A stretch of 8,287 nt of DNA from Limnoglobus sp. (GCA_025353985.1 JANXNT010001194.1:1-8287), one strand, 5' to 3'. Numbered from the stretch's first letter, positions 1-6,349 are shown. Numbers and translations are program-made. Notes: generated by a model from the letters alone, not told the origin.

Positions 1-1
1 G

Positions 2-907
2 TTTCGTGACGCGCCACACGCCTTGCAGTTTCTTCAGCTCGGTGGCTTCTGGCGTTTCGGGCGCGGGCGCTTTCGCTACCGGCTTGTCTTTTGTGGCCGG
101 TTTCGGTTCTTCGGGGCCGGGGCCAGCGGTCAGCGCCATCATCCCGACACTGCTGGTTAGCAGCAGTGCGGCCAGTATTCCGCTGCCGATCCATTTCGCT
201 TTTGCATTCGCCATGACGATCGAAACCTCGCGTGTAAGTTCGGCCAAAAGTGTCGGCACCGCCGACGGGGTCGTCGCCATCATCACCGCCGCCCGCACCG
301 TTGCAGCGGGAACGCTGACACCGGCCAGAATTGCGGGGAGTGCCATGCCCCGATGCGTCAGTTGAACCCGCAAGCGATCCTTGGCGCGGGCCAGTCGGCT
401 CGCCACCGTGCCGACCGCCCAACCAAGCCGGTTCGCGGCTTCGACGTGCGTGCAATCCTCGAAGAAACAGAGCAGCACCGGCAAGCGAAACTTGTCCGGC
501 AGCCGTTCGACTTCCTCGATGACCGCCACCGAACATTCGTTCGGTTCGGCCGATTCGACGCCCATTTCCACGGTCGCTTCGGCCACGTTCCCGACACGTT
601 TGCGTACCCGGAGGGCCGCATTCCGCGCCACCCGAAACAGGTAGCTCGCAACCGTCGATCCCCGCACCGAACCGGCCTTCCGCGCCAACACGAGAAACGT
701 CGTTTGGAAGGCATCTTCGGCCGAATGGGCATCGTGTGGCAGTTCGCACCGGCAGACCCGCCAGACGAGATCCGCGTGCCGACGAACGAGCAACTCGAAC
801 GCCGTGGCATCGCCGTTCCCGGCAAACCGCGCGAGCAACTCCGCATCCGGAACCGAAGTATCGTCCGTAGCGAGCGTCAACAAATACGCAAGAGAACCCG
901 ACCGCAT
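2..907 (-). CDS. ECF-type RNA polymerase sigma factor with C-terminal membrane anchor and TIGR03067-like start (3'-truncated by window)
   Basis: The minus strand reads open from an ATG at 907 through 302 codons to the left edge without a stop. Residues ~37-104 match sigma-70 region 2 (LVRRHADLVWRVCR, then AEDAFQTTFLVLARKA, the planctomycete form of the core-binding and -10 helix). Residues ~131-183 match region 4 (LPDKFRLPVLLCFFED, then AANRLGWAVGTVASRLARAK, a helix-turn-helix for the -35 element). A probable single transmembrane segment follows at ~239-261 (ILAALLLTSSVGMMAL), then a Pro/Lys/Ala-rich linker, and the visible end reads ELKKLQGVWRVTK, which looks like the opening of the planctomycete TIGR03067 domain. 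The expected role is to direct RNA polymerase to a stress regulon, with activity probably controlled through the fused envelope part instead of a separate anti-sigma factor; that control is inference. Longer ORFs in other frames here are shadows. Confidence 0.88.
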   Translation of the reverse strand, partial: MRSGSLAYLLTLATDDTSVPDAELLARFAGNGDATAFELLVRRHADLVWRVCRCELPHDAHSAEDAFQTTFLVLARKAGSVRGSTVASYLFRVARNAALRVRKRVGNVAEATVEMGVESAEPNECSVAVIEEVERLPDKFRLPVLLCFFEDCTHVEAANRLGWAVGTVASRLARAKDRLRVQLTHRGMALPAILAGVSVPAATVRAAVMMATTPSAVPTLLAELTREVSIVMANAKAKWIGSGILAALLLTSSVGMMALTAGPGPEEPKPATKDKPVAKAPAPETPEATELKKLQGVWRVTK

Positions 908-987
908 GGCACACCCACGATGAAGATTCCAACGCAATAACAGAGCCGCGCCGAGGGGAAATACGTCCCGGAATTTCAAACTTTTCT

Positions 988-1187
988 GACAGGATTCGCA
1001 GGATGGAACAGGATTTGAAAGCAGAGATCTGTATTTCGGCTTAGTAATTTTATCGTGTGAATCCTTCAAATCCTGTCTGGAATTTCCGATTTTTCAGACA
1101 GGATTCGCAGGATGAAGCAGGATTTGAAATCAGAGAACTGTATTACGATGTTCCTGATTTTATCGTGTTAATCCTGCAAATCCTGTC
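988..1187. repeat. Two tandem ~100-bp palindromic repeat units (GACAGGATT family)
   Basis: Each unit is bounded by arms that are near-perfect inverted repeats. Unit 1 has a left arm at 988-1004 (GACAGGATTCGCAGGAT) and a right arm at 1060-1077. Unit 2 has the identical left arm at 1097-1113 and a right arm at 1171-1187 (ATCCTGCAAATCCTGTC), pairing 16 of 17 positions. The units repeat at a ~109-110 bp period and share internal words such as CAGGATTTGAAA and TTTTATCGTGT. Each could fold into a long hairpin. The block sits between the 5' end of the sigma-factor gene and the 3' end of the DUF2293-type gene. It could be a dispersed REP/MITE-like element or act as a transcript-end structure. No ORF inside it is credible. 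Confidence 0.85.
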
Positions 1188-1188
1188 G

Positions 1189-1851
1189 TTATTTCAGCGC
1201 CTGTTTCAAAGGGCAGTCGCTGCGGATGGGGTCGCCTTTGCGATATTGCGAAAGTAATTCGTGGGATCGCCGGGCCAGCATTCGGCGGACTTCGCGGCGT
1301 TCGCCTTTGACGCGGGGGATCTCCATGCCGTCGTAGCCAGTGGTTTGGTGTCGCATCCAGGCGATGACGGCGGCTTCGGCCCGTTCTTCAACGGGGATGC
1401 GTTTCGTGCGGGCGACGGTGCCACTGCCGACCGGCGTGGCATGTGCGGTCACGGCCTCCGCGAGTTGCGTGGCGATCTCCGCGTGGCTTGTGTGGAAGCC
1501 CAAAAACGCGATCACTGCGCCGTGGAAATCGTCGACGTAGGCATCTTGTGCCTTTTCGCGCCGCTGGGCATCTGCGACTTTCTTCTTCGCGAAACTCTCC
1601 GTCGATCGCTCGGCTTCGAGGTCCGCACGGATGCGCTCAACGGTGGTGGCCTCCGTCCAGATGCCGCGCGAGAACGTCTTGCGGCCGCGCTTCTCTTGAA
1701 CGATCCAATGCTCGCCCGCCGCTTTCACCCGCCGCGTAACGGCGGGATCACCAGGCGGCACGAGCACCCAGCCTTCGGGTACCGTGCGAATGCTACCATC
1801 CGCCGCTCGCACGCAGTTCGGCTTCGGGCCAAGGGCGAAAATGTTATCCAT
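1189..1851 (-). CDS. DUF2293 domain-containing protein
   Basis: This encodes 220 residues, ATG start, TAA stop. The N-terminal third (VPEGWVLVPPGDPAVTRRVKA, then VQEKRGRKTFSRGIW) looks like a compact basic domain. Residues ~70-115 are a charged, probably helical stretch (VERIRADLEAERS, AKKKVADAQRREKAQ). The C-terminal part (~158-204), with AVIAWMRHQTTGYDGM and RREVRRMLARRSHELL, resembles DUF2293, a small domain of unknown biochemical role; the assignment is from recalled family pattern. No signal peptide or membrane segment is seen, so it is probably cytoplasmic. No clear Shine-Dalgarno precedes the ATG, so the start is moderately certain. The kinase gene ends 106 bp upstream on the same strand; co-transcription or an own promoter in that gap are both possible. 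The stop lies 2 bp from the palindromic repeat. Confidence 0.75.
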   Translation of the reverse strand: MDNIFALGPKPNCVRAADGSIRTVPEGWVLVPPGDPAVTRRVKAAGEHWIVQEKRGRKTFSRGIWTEATTVERIRADLEAERSTESFAKKKVADAQRREKAQDAYVDDFHGAVIAFLGFHTSHAEIATQLAEAVTAHATPVGSGTVARTKRIPVEERAEAAVIAWMRHQTTGYDGMEIPRVKGERREVRRMLARRSHELLSQYRKGDPIRSDCPLKQALK

Positions 1852-1901
1852 AACGCTCGGTGGAATGAGAGGGTTACGGGCGATCCCGTTCGTGATGAAT
1901 T

Positions 1902-1930
1902 TTTATCGTTTCTGCGAAGATCGGCATCAA
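1902..1930 (-). promoter_or_regulatory. Candidate sigma-70-like promoter for the DUF2293 gene
   Basis: On the minus strand TTGATG (1930-1925) is followed after 17 bp by GATAAA (1907-1902), each 4 of 6 to the housekeeping consensus. It lies in the gap between the kinase stop and the DUF2293 start, ~50 bp before the ATG. Spacing is ideal but the hexamers are weak. Confidence 0.3.
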
Positions 1931-1957
1931 AGTGGATCCCTCTCGCGGATGCGTGGG

Positions 1958-3796
1958 CTAACAAAGCGATACATCGGGCTTCGTCTCGAAGATTTGATCG
2001 AACTCTTTCTGGATTTCGACGAGTGCGACGATGACGGCGGGGTCGAAGTAGCCGGGGGATTCGTCGTTGAGGGCGGCGATCGTTTCGATGTGCGTGAGAC
2101 CAGGAATGTCGCCCATGTCGCGCCGTAATGCGTCGTAGGCTTCGGCGACGGCGATCAATCTCGCGGCGTGTGGGATCGCGATACTCTTCAGACCGTCGGG
2201 AAAACCGGTGCCGTCCCATTTCTCGTGGTGGTGCCGGACGACGCTGCGAGCCACGCGCAAGAACGGCAATGCGTCGCCGTGTTTCGCCGCGAGTTCGTTG
2301 AGAATCTTGCTGCCAATTTCGACGTGCGAATCGAGCAACGCCCTTTCCGCGAAGGTCAACCCGGAGCGTTTCTGCAAGATGGCGGCGGGTAGTCCGAGCA
2401 TCCCGATGTTGCGGATCGGCACGCAGCGCACGAGTTCGGTTACGGCACGGCTATCGAGGTAGATCGACCAGTTGGGCCGACGCGAAAGTGCGGTCGCCAA
2501 TGCCCGCACATATTCCTGGTGGCGCTGCGTTCGGCTCGGTGGTTCGCCCGCAAATTCGGCCACGCGGCCCATGACAGTCAGCACGGAATTGGCGGCATCG
2601 TTTGCCATCGCATCGCGAACGCGCAACGCATTCTGAAGTTCCGCAAGGGCGTCCGGGTGCGATGGGTTTGCGGCGAACGTCGCCAGTTCGCTTGCGGTGA
2701 TTGCCGCCGTTGGCCGATTCGCGGGGTTGCGGCTCATCATCTTTGCGATTAACTGATCGAGCGCATCGGGCGCGGAAGCGAGCAGATCCTGGAGCCGACG
2801 CGGTGGTTGTTTGCGAATCGCGGTCAGCGCATCGGCAATGTTGTTCGTGCTCGGGTACGGCAGTTCGCCCGTAAGTACCCAGAACAAGATCGCGCCCAAG
2901 CTGTACACATCCGATGCGGGGCCGACGGTCGTGGGGTCGATGGCCTGTTCGGGGGCCATGAATTCGACGCTTCCGAGCAGTCGCCCGGCATTCGTCATGT
3001 TGCTGGCAAAGTGGCGAGCGAGGCCAAAGTCGGTGATCTTCACCTGGCTGTCGTCGGTCAGCAGAATGTTACTCGGCTTCAAGTCGCGGTGAACGAGGTT
3101 GTGCGCGTGCGTGATGTTCAACCCGGCGGCAATCTGACGGCCCCATTCGCACGCAACCGGCACCGATTGTTGGCCGTGCTCGATGACGTATTGTTCGAGA
3201 TCGCCACCGGTTGCCAGTTCGAGTGCCGCATACAGCAAAGTGGGGAGAATGCGGTCCGGCGGTTCGACTTGACCCGCATCGTAAATGCCGACGACGTTCG
3301 GGTGCGCGATTCGCGATAGCAGTTCGATTTCGATCCAGAAGCGCGCGATTGCATCCGGAGGCACGCTGTCATCGACGGGTAACACCTTCAGCGCGACGTT
3401 ACGTTTCAACGAAATATGCGTGGCGCGAAAGACCACGCCGACGGTGCCACCGTTAATGCGTTCTTGCACGCGATACGGCCCGAGCGCGAGTGTATACGTA
3501 GCCCCAGCGGACACGCGATCGCGCTGGAATGGCGAGAGGCGGCCATCGGACACGAGTGCGGCAAGAGCTTTCTCCCGCGTGAATAGTTGCGAAATCTGCA
3601 CACCGAGCCGCGAGCAAAAGTCGCGGATGGCATCGCGATCGATGAGATCGTATTGGATGAGTTCGCAAACGACGGCATGGGCAGCGGGCGGCAGGCCGTA
3701 ATCGCCGACGAGCTTCGTGCCGCTTGCCATCTGTGTCGGAGCGGGTTGGCCCGGCGTGCGGAGATTGAGTTTCAACGAGGATTGCACTTGCGACAC
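1958..3796 (-). CDS. Ser/Thr protein kinase fused to a degenerate HD-GYP-like domain
   Basis: This encodes 612 residues from a GTG at 3796, preceded by GGCGGA 6 nt upstream. The frame stays open to ATG 3841 and TTG 3865, and ATG 3730 is another option; I prefer 3796 because the protein then begins SQVQSSLK, the style I recall for homologues. Residues ~80-95 hold a planctomycete kinase N-terminal motif (LVSDGRLSPFQ). The kinase domain (~107-375) keeps a Gly-rich loop (INGGTVGVVF), Lys137 (ALKVL), HRDLKPSN at 236-243 with Asp238, DFG at 256-258, APE at 281-283 and Asp296, so it should be active. Residues ~420-575 align with HD-GYP phosphodiesterases: His426, His491, HHHEKWDGTGFP at 522-533 and AEAYDAL near 551. 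The LHDIGK position reads IRNIGM, so the HD dyad is Arg-Asn, and the later Asp is Glu552. No transmembrane segment is seen. Substrates are unknown. Confidence 0.88.
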   Translation of the reverse strand: MSQVQSSLKLNLRTPGQPAPTQMASGTKLVGDYGLPPAAHAVVCELIQYDLIDRDAIRDFCSRLGVQISQLFTREKALAALVSDGRLSPFQRDRVSAGATYTLALGPYRVQERINGGTVGVVFRATHISLKRNVALKVLPVDDSVPPDAIARFWIEIELLSRIAHPNVVGIYDAGQVEPPDRILPTLLYAALELATGGDLEQYVIEHGQQSVPVACEWGRQIAAGLNITHAHNLVHRDLKPSNILLTDDSQVKITDFGLARHFASNMTNAGRLLGSVEFMAPEQAIDPTTVGPASDVYSLGAILFWVLTGELPYPSTNNIADALTAIRKQPPRRLQDLLASAPDALDQLIAKMMSRNPANRPTAAITASELATFAANPSHPDALAELQNALRVRDAMANDAANSVLTVMGRVAEFAGEPPSRTQRHQEYVRALATALSRRPNWSIYLDSRAVTELVRCVPIRNIGMLGLPAAILQKRSGLTFAERALLDSHVEIGSKILNELAAKHGDALPFLRVARSVVRHHHEKWDGTGFPDGLKSIAIPHAARLIAVAEAYDALRRDMGDIPGLTHIETIAALNDESPGYFDPAVIVALVEIQKEFDQIFETKPDVSLC

Positions 3797-3836
3797 GAAA
3801 CATCCGCCGGTTGAGTGTGAGATTGGGCGGCACTTA

Positions 3837-3865
3837 AACATAAGACCGAATCGTACCAGTTGCAA
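3837..3865 (-). promoter_or_regulatory. Candidate promoter for the kinase gene
   Basis: On the minus strand TTGCAA (3865-3860) and TATGTT (3842-3837) are separated by 17 bp; each hexamer matches 4 of 6 consensus positions. If real, transcription starts near 3830, which excludes the ATG at 3841 and TTG at 3865 as start codons and favours the GTG at 3796. Confidence 0.3.
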
Positions 3866-3934
3866 ATCGCCATCGAGTTGCCCGATTTTCGCGCTTCAGA
3901 CACACATCCCTCTCGCCAACCGTACTTTCGCTGC

Positions 3935-3940
3935 GATAAT
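3935..3940 (+). promoter_or_regulatory. Possible -10 element for the cytochrome gene
   Basis: GATAAT (5 of 6 to the -10 consensus) lies 71 bp before the GTG start in the divergent intergenic region. No convincing -35 hexamer sits 16-18 bp upstream, so this is a weak call. Confidence 0.28.
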
Positions 3941-3998
3941 GCTAGAGTGAACCTGCCGCGGTCGTTTCGACCGCCTTCCCATTCCTTCGCGTTTCGAC

Positions 3999-4004
3999 GA
4001 GGAG
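3999..4004 (+). promoter_or_regulatory. Strong Shine-Dalgarno fixing the GTG start of the cytochrome gene
   Basis: GAGGAG is followed by 6 nt (CAAACT) and the GTG at 4011. The next in-frame ATG, at 4023, would be 18 nt away, too far. The GTG is therefore the start. Confidence 0.75.
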
Positions 4005-4010
4005 CAAACT

Positions 4011-4763
4011 GTGCGTTCCAAGATGTTACGTCGCTTGTTCGGTGCTTCGGTTTTGGCAGTACTCGTAGGCGTAGTGACCGCCGCCGACCCGACACTTCCC
4101 CCCGCAACAGCGGGTAAAGCAATCGAAGCCGACATCGCCCACCTGAACACGGTGATCGATCTTTCGAAGACGAAAAAAGTCGGTGGTCGCGTCAAGGCCA
4201 CGGCGATGCTGTTGGCGGTTTATGCCGAAGAAAACCTGGCCGGCAAAGACGGGGCCAAGATGGCATCGCTGCGTGCGGAAGCCTTGAAGATCGCAATCGC
4301 CGCACAAAAGAAAGACATGGCTGCCGCCGGTACCGCCGCCAAGGGCCTGAAGGCATTGAGTGCCGATGCGAAAGCCGACGCGAAACCGATGAAGGTCGAA
4401 GAACTCATCGCGAAGTCCGACTTCGGCATCGGCGAGTTGATGGACATGTTCGGTGGCAGCACCGGCGGCGGCTTCAATATCGAAAAAGACCTGCGCGAAA
4501 TCAAGAAGAACGGCGTCAAGAACGCCGAAGCCATCGAACTCCTCGGCGCACGCACCTCGGCCATCGCCGCCTACACGCTCGAACTTCGTCCCAAAGGCGC
4601 AACGAAAGAGTGGGACACTTGGGCCATCGAGATGAAGAAACTTTCGACCGACCTCGCCACCGAAGCCGCCAAGGGCAAAACCGCTGACCTCGCCAAGCTG
4701 AAGAAGATCGCCACGAGCCTCGACGCCAACTGCACGAACTGCCACAACAAGTTTAAAGACTGA
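4011..4763 (+). CDS. Exported cytochrome c, single C-terminal CxxCH heme site (cytochrome c'-like layout)
   Basis: This encodes 250 residues from a GTG. The N-terminus is a classical signal peptide: basic MRSKMLRR, hydrophobic core LFGASVLAVLVGVV, likely cleavage after TA near residue 24-25. The mature part is mostly amphipathic, Ala/Lys-rich helix. The single heme-attachment motif CTNCH is at 241-245, followed by NKFKD and the stop. A CxxCH at the extreme C-terminus of a helical protein is the layout of class II (c'-type) cytochromes, where the distal side may be open to gases or the protein acts as an electron carrier; overall similarity to true c' is not shown. A Gly-rich linker (FGGSTGGGF, 147-155) may separate two helical halves. 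It acts outside the cytoplasmic membrane after heme ligation by a maturation system not seen here. It is divergent from the kinase gene. Its stop TGA is part of a hairpin repeat. Confidence 0.82.
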   Translation: MRSKMLRRLFGASVLAVLVGVVTAADPTLPPATAGKAIEADIAHLNTVIDLSKTKKVGGRVKATAMLLAVYAEENLAGKDGAKMASLRAEALKIAIAAQKKDMAAAGTAAKGLKALSADAKADAKPMKVEELIAKSDFGIGELMDMFGGSTGGGFNIEKDLREIKKNGVKNAEAIELLGARTSAIAAYTLELRPKGATKEWDTWAIEMKKLSTDLATEAAKGKTADLAKLKKIATSLDANCTNCHNKFKD

Positions 4764-4916
4764 GGCTTCGCCTCATGCTTTCAGCGGTCAGCTTTCAGCG
4801 ATCAGCTAAGAGCGGTCAGCAGTCAGCAGTCAGCAGTACAGATACTGAGGCTCCGCCTCAGCGTTCAGCTGTATTCTCTCTTGCTGATAGCTGACCGCTG
4901 ACTGCCGGAGAACACG
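4761..4916. repeat. Left repeat block of the four-helix-bundle cassette: hairpins plus GGTCAGC-type heptamers
   Basis: The block opens with the hairpin TGAGGCTTCGCCTCA (4761-4775, including the cytochrome stop) and has a near copy, CTGAGGCTCCGCCTCAG, at 4845-4861. Between them lie irregular copies of TCAGCGGTCAGC and TCAGCGATCAGC, and a short heptamer run GGTCAGC-AGTCAGC-AGTCAGC at 4814-4834. TCAGCGGTCAGCT (4781-4793) is a perfect 13-bp inverted repeat of AGCTGACCGCTGA (4889-4901). The block could form competing stem-loops and may terminate the cytochrome transcript, but no T-tract follows. Confidence 0.85.
4877..4901 (+). repeat. Direct repeat, copy 1, upstream of the four-helix-bundle pseudogene
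   Basis: This 25-bp segment starts TCTCTTGCTGA and ends CTGACCGCTGA. It matches 23 of 25 positions at 5282-5306, on the other side of the pseudogene. Confidence 0.8.
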
Positions 4917-5276
4917 ATGCGTGATTTTCGTGGGTTGAAAGTGTGGGAGAAAGCTCACGAGCTTACGCTGGTTATCTATCGAACGACGTCGGTGTTTCCT
5001 TCCGATGAACGTTACGGGTTAACGTGCCAAATGCGTCGTTCGTCGGCATAGATCCCGACGAACATTGCTGAAGGCTGCGGTCGTGGTACCGAAGCCGATT
5101 TTGCCAGATTCCTACAGATGGCGATGGGATCTGCTTGCGAGTTGGAATATCAGTTGCTCCTCTGCAAAGACCTCTGCTACATATCGGATGTTACCCAACA
5201 ACAATTGGAAGTCGCGGTCGTCGAAGTGAAACGAATGCTGACCGCGTTCATCCAAAAGCTACGACGCGCATCCTGA
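4917..5276 (+). pseudogene. Four-helix-bundle (S23/IVP-type) protein gene interrupted by an in-frame TAG
   Basis: An ATG at 4917, 6 nt after GGAG, opens a frame of 120 codons ending in TGA at 5274-5276. It reads MRDFRGLKVWEKAHEL, then FPSDERYGLTCQMRRSSA, a TAG at codon 45 (5049-5051), then IPTNIAEGCGRGTEADFARF and a helical C-terminus ending KRMLTAFIQKLRRAS. This is the full family pattern of the four-helix-bundle proteins related to those encoded in 23S rRNA intervening sequences (RRSSVSIPxNIAEG is the signature). The TAG falls where the family usually has Ser, so one change from TCG explains it. There is no frameshift and the rest of the frame is intact, suggesting recent inactivation. The family's cellular role is unclear. 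A 44-residue stub is unlikely to fold. Suppression of TAG or a sequencing error are alternatives. Repeats flank both sides. Confidence 0.85.
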
Positions 5277-5281
5277 TCATT

Positions 5282-5306
5282 TCTCTTGCTGAAAACTGAC
5301 CGCTGA
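5282..5306 (+). repeat. Direct repeat, copy 2, downstream of the four-helix-bundle pseudogene
   Basis: This is a 23-of-25 match to 4877-4901, beginning 5 bp after the pseudogene stop. It is followed by the degenerate stretch AAGCGGAAAGCGG, which occupies the place where the next gene's ribosome binding site should be. Confidence 0.8.
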
Positions 5307-5325
5307 AAGCGGAAAGCGGTGAATC

Positions 5326-5931
5326 ATGGCCAAACTCCCAGCGAAAACAATTCTCTTCCTCGACACAATCGACGGCGAACGTGCCCGATCCGCATCCGCT
5401 GCGTTTCAAACAGTGGCAGGTACCATGCGGTTGCCCTGGCAGGCGTTTGCGCGGACGACGGCGGACATTACCGATGCCGATTTGGGGATGACTACGCGAA
5501 TCGTTTGCGTAACGGATGCGTGCAAACCGTGGGTGGCAGAGCATTGCCCCGAACGCCTCGAAACGATCGAGTGGTGGCCTGCGAGTGCGGTGATTGCCGA
5601 CGAGATCGGCGGGCTAATCGCGCGGCTACTCGGTGGCGGCACTCGCCCCGTGACACCGCCGGTTCCCCTTCTACCGGCGAAGCCCGCGAAAAAGATTACC
5701 GTGAAGCTCGGCCGAGAAACCGCAGGACGCAGAGGCAAGGGAGTCAGCGTAATCTGGGAGATTCCGCTCGACGAAAAAGGGCTACAAGACCTCGCAACGA
5801 TCCTGAAACAACGCTGTGGCACCGGCGGCACGGTCAAAGACGAGCGAATTGAAATTCAAGGCGATCATCGCGACAAATTGAAACTCGAACTGGAAAAACT
5901 GGGGTACTTGGTGAAGCGTGTGGGGGGTTAA
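5326..5931 (+). CDS. LMW-phosphatase-like (catalytically dead) domain fused to a SUI1/eIF1 (YciH-type) domain
   Basis: This encodes 201 residues, ATG start. Residues ~122-200 are a clear SUI1 domain: KITVKLGRETAGRRGKGVSV, LKQRCGTGGTVKDERIEIQG and KLGYLVKRVGG. Bacterial SUI1 proteins resemble eukaryotic eIF1, which monitors start-codon choice on the small ribosomal subunit; the role in bacteria is poorly defined. Residues ~8-103 resemble low-molecular-weight protein tyrosine phosphatase: a beta-strand/P-loop region ILFLDTIDGERARSA at the position of VLFLCTGNxxRS, then LPWQA, ITDADL, RIVCVTDACKPWV and PERLETIEWWP. Asp13 replaces the nucleophilic Cys, the loop is altered, and the middle is shorter than in the enzymes, so it should be non-catalytic and perhaps a binding module. 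A Pro-rich linker (~107-120) joins the halves. No clear Shine-Dalgarno is present. The SUI1 call is firm; the N-terminal homology is my inference. Confidence 0.88.
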   Translation: MAKLPAKTILFLDTIDGERARSASAAFQTVAGTMRLPWQAFARTTADITDADLGMTTRIVCVTDACKPWVAEHCPERLETIEWWPASAVIADEIGGLIARLLGGGTRPVTPPVPLLPAKPAKKITVKLGRETAGRRGKGVSVIWEIPLDEKGLQDLATILKQRCGTGGTVKDERIEIQGDHRDKLKLELEKLGYLVKRVGG

Positions 5932-6136
5932 TCATCGCGCGGATTGTACAGATTTCGTCAAGTCGCACTTTTTGCAAATACCAGTCAAAACTGCACGATG
6001 GATGTTTCACCATACACAGATCGTTTTCGCCAGGTTTTCAAGGCGTTTCTGCATTCCTTTGCGATATACGCACGACTGGCACGACAGGTGCATTAGGAAG
6101 GATCGTCTCCCTAACACTCGCAAGGAAGCCAATAAC

Positions 6137-6349
6137 ATGTGCCAAATCCCCCAATACGCCCGCAACACGAAGTCCACCACCGCCACCAACAAGCCAACCC
6201 GCTCGGTTGAAGAGATGTTGCAAGAGATCGCCTTCGTTCTTAGCTACACCCGCAAGGTGAAGGCAAGCATCCTTCGCGACCTCGCCCAAACCACCGCGTC
6301 CACGGCTACGATCGACGCAGTCGAACCCCAAGTCGTGTTCTCGGCGTAA
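6137..6349 (+). CDS. Small protein of unknown function (70 aa)
   Basis: The frame is open further upstream, but the ATG at 6137 is the likely start: AAGGA lies at 6122-6126, 10 nt before it, and the preceding codons look non-coding. The product begins MCQIPQYARNTKSTT, a polar, probably disordered N-terminus. It continues with an amphipathic helix-like core (SVEEMLQEIAFVLSYTRKVKASILRDL) and ends in a short Thr/Val-rich tail. There is no signal peptide, metal motif or clear DNA-binding motif. I do not recognise the family; similar small proteins may exist in Gemmataceae, but that is only an impression. The 205-bp gap before it, after the SUI1 gene, holds no other gene and no promoter I would defend. 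Confidence 0.6.
   Translation: MCQIPQYARNTKSTTATNKPTRSVEEMLQEIAFVLSYTRKVKASILRDLAQTTASTATIDAVEPQVVFSA

Noticed and set aside
358..846. Minus-strand frame of 162 aa and plus-strand frame of 195 aa (353-940)
   Set aside because: Both are shadows of the sigma-factor gene, whose frame carries regions 2 and 4.
1261..2034. Plus-strand frame of 257 aa
   Set aside because: It is antisense to the DUF2293-type gene and has no domain pattern or ribosome binding site.
4026..4745. Minus-strand frame of 239 aa
   Set aside because: It is the antisense shadow of the cytochrome gene, which has signal peptide, CxxCH and Shine-Dalgarno.
4781..4840. Possible CRISPR-like array of TCAGCGGTCAGC units
   Set aside because: The units are short, irregular and contiguous with no unique spacers of constant length, and no cas gene is nearby. 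They are tandem/inverted simple repeats.
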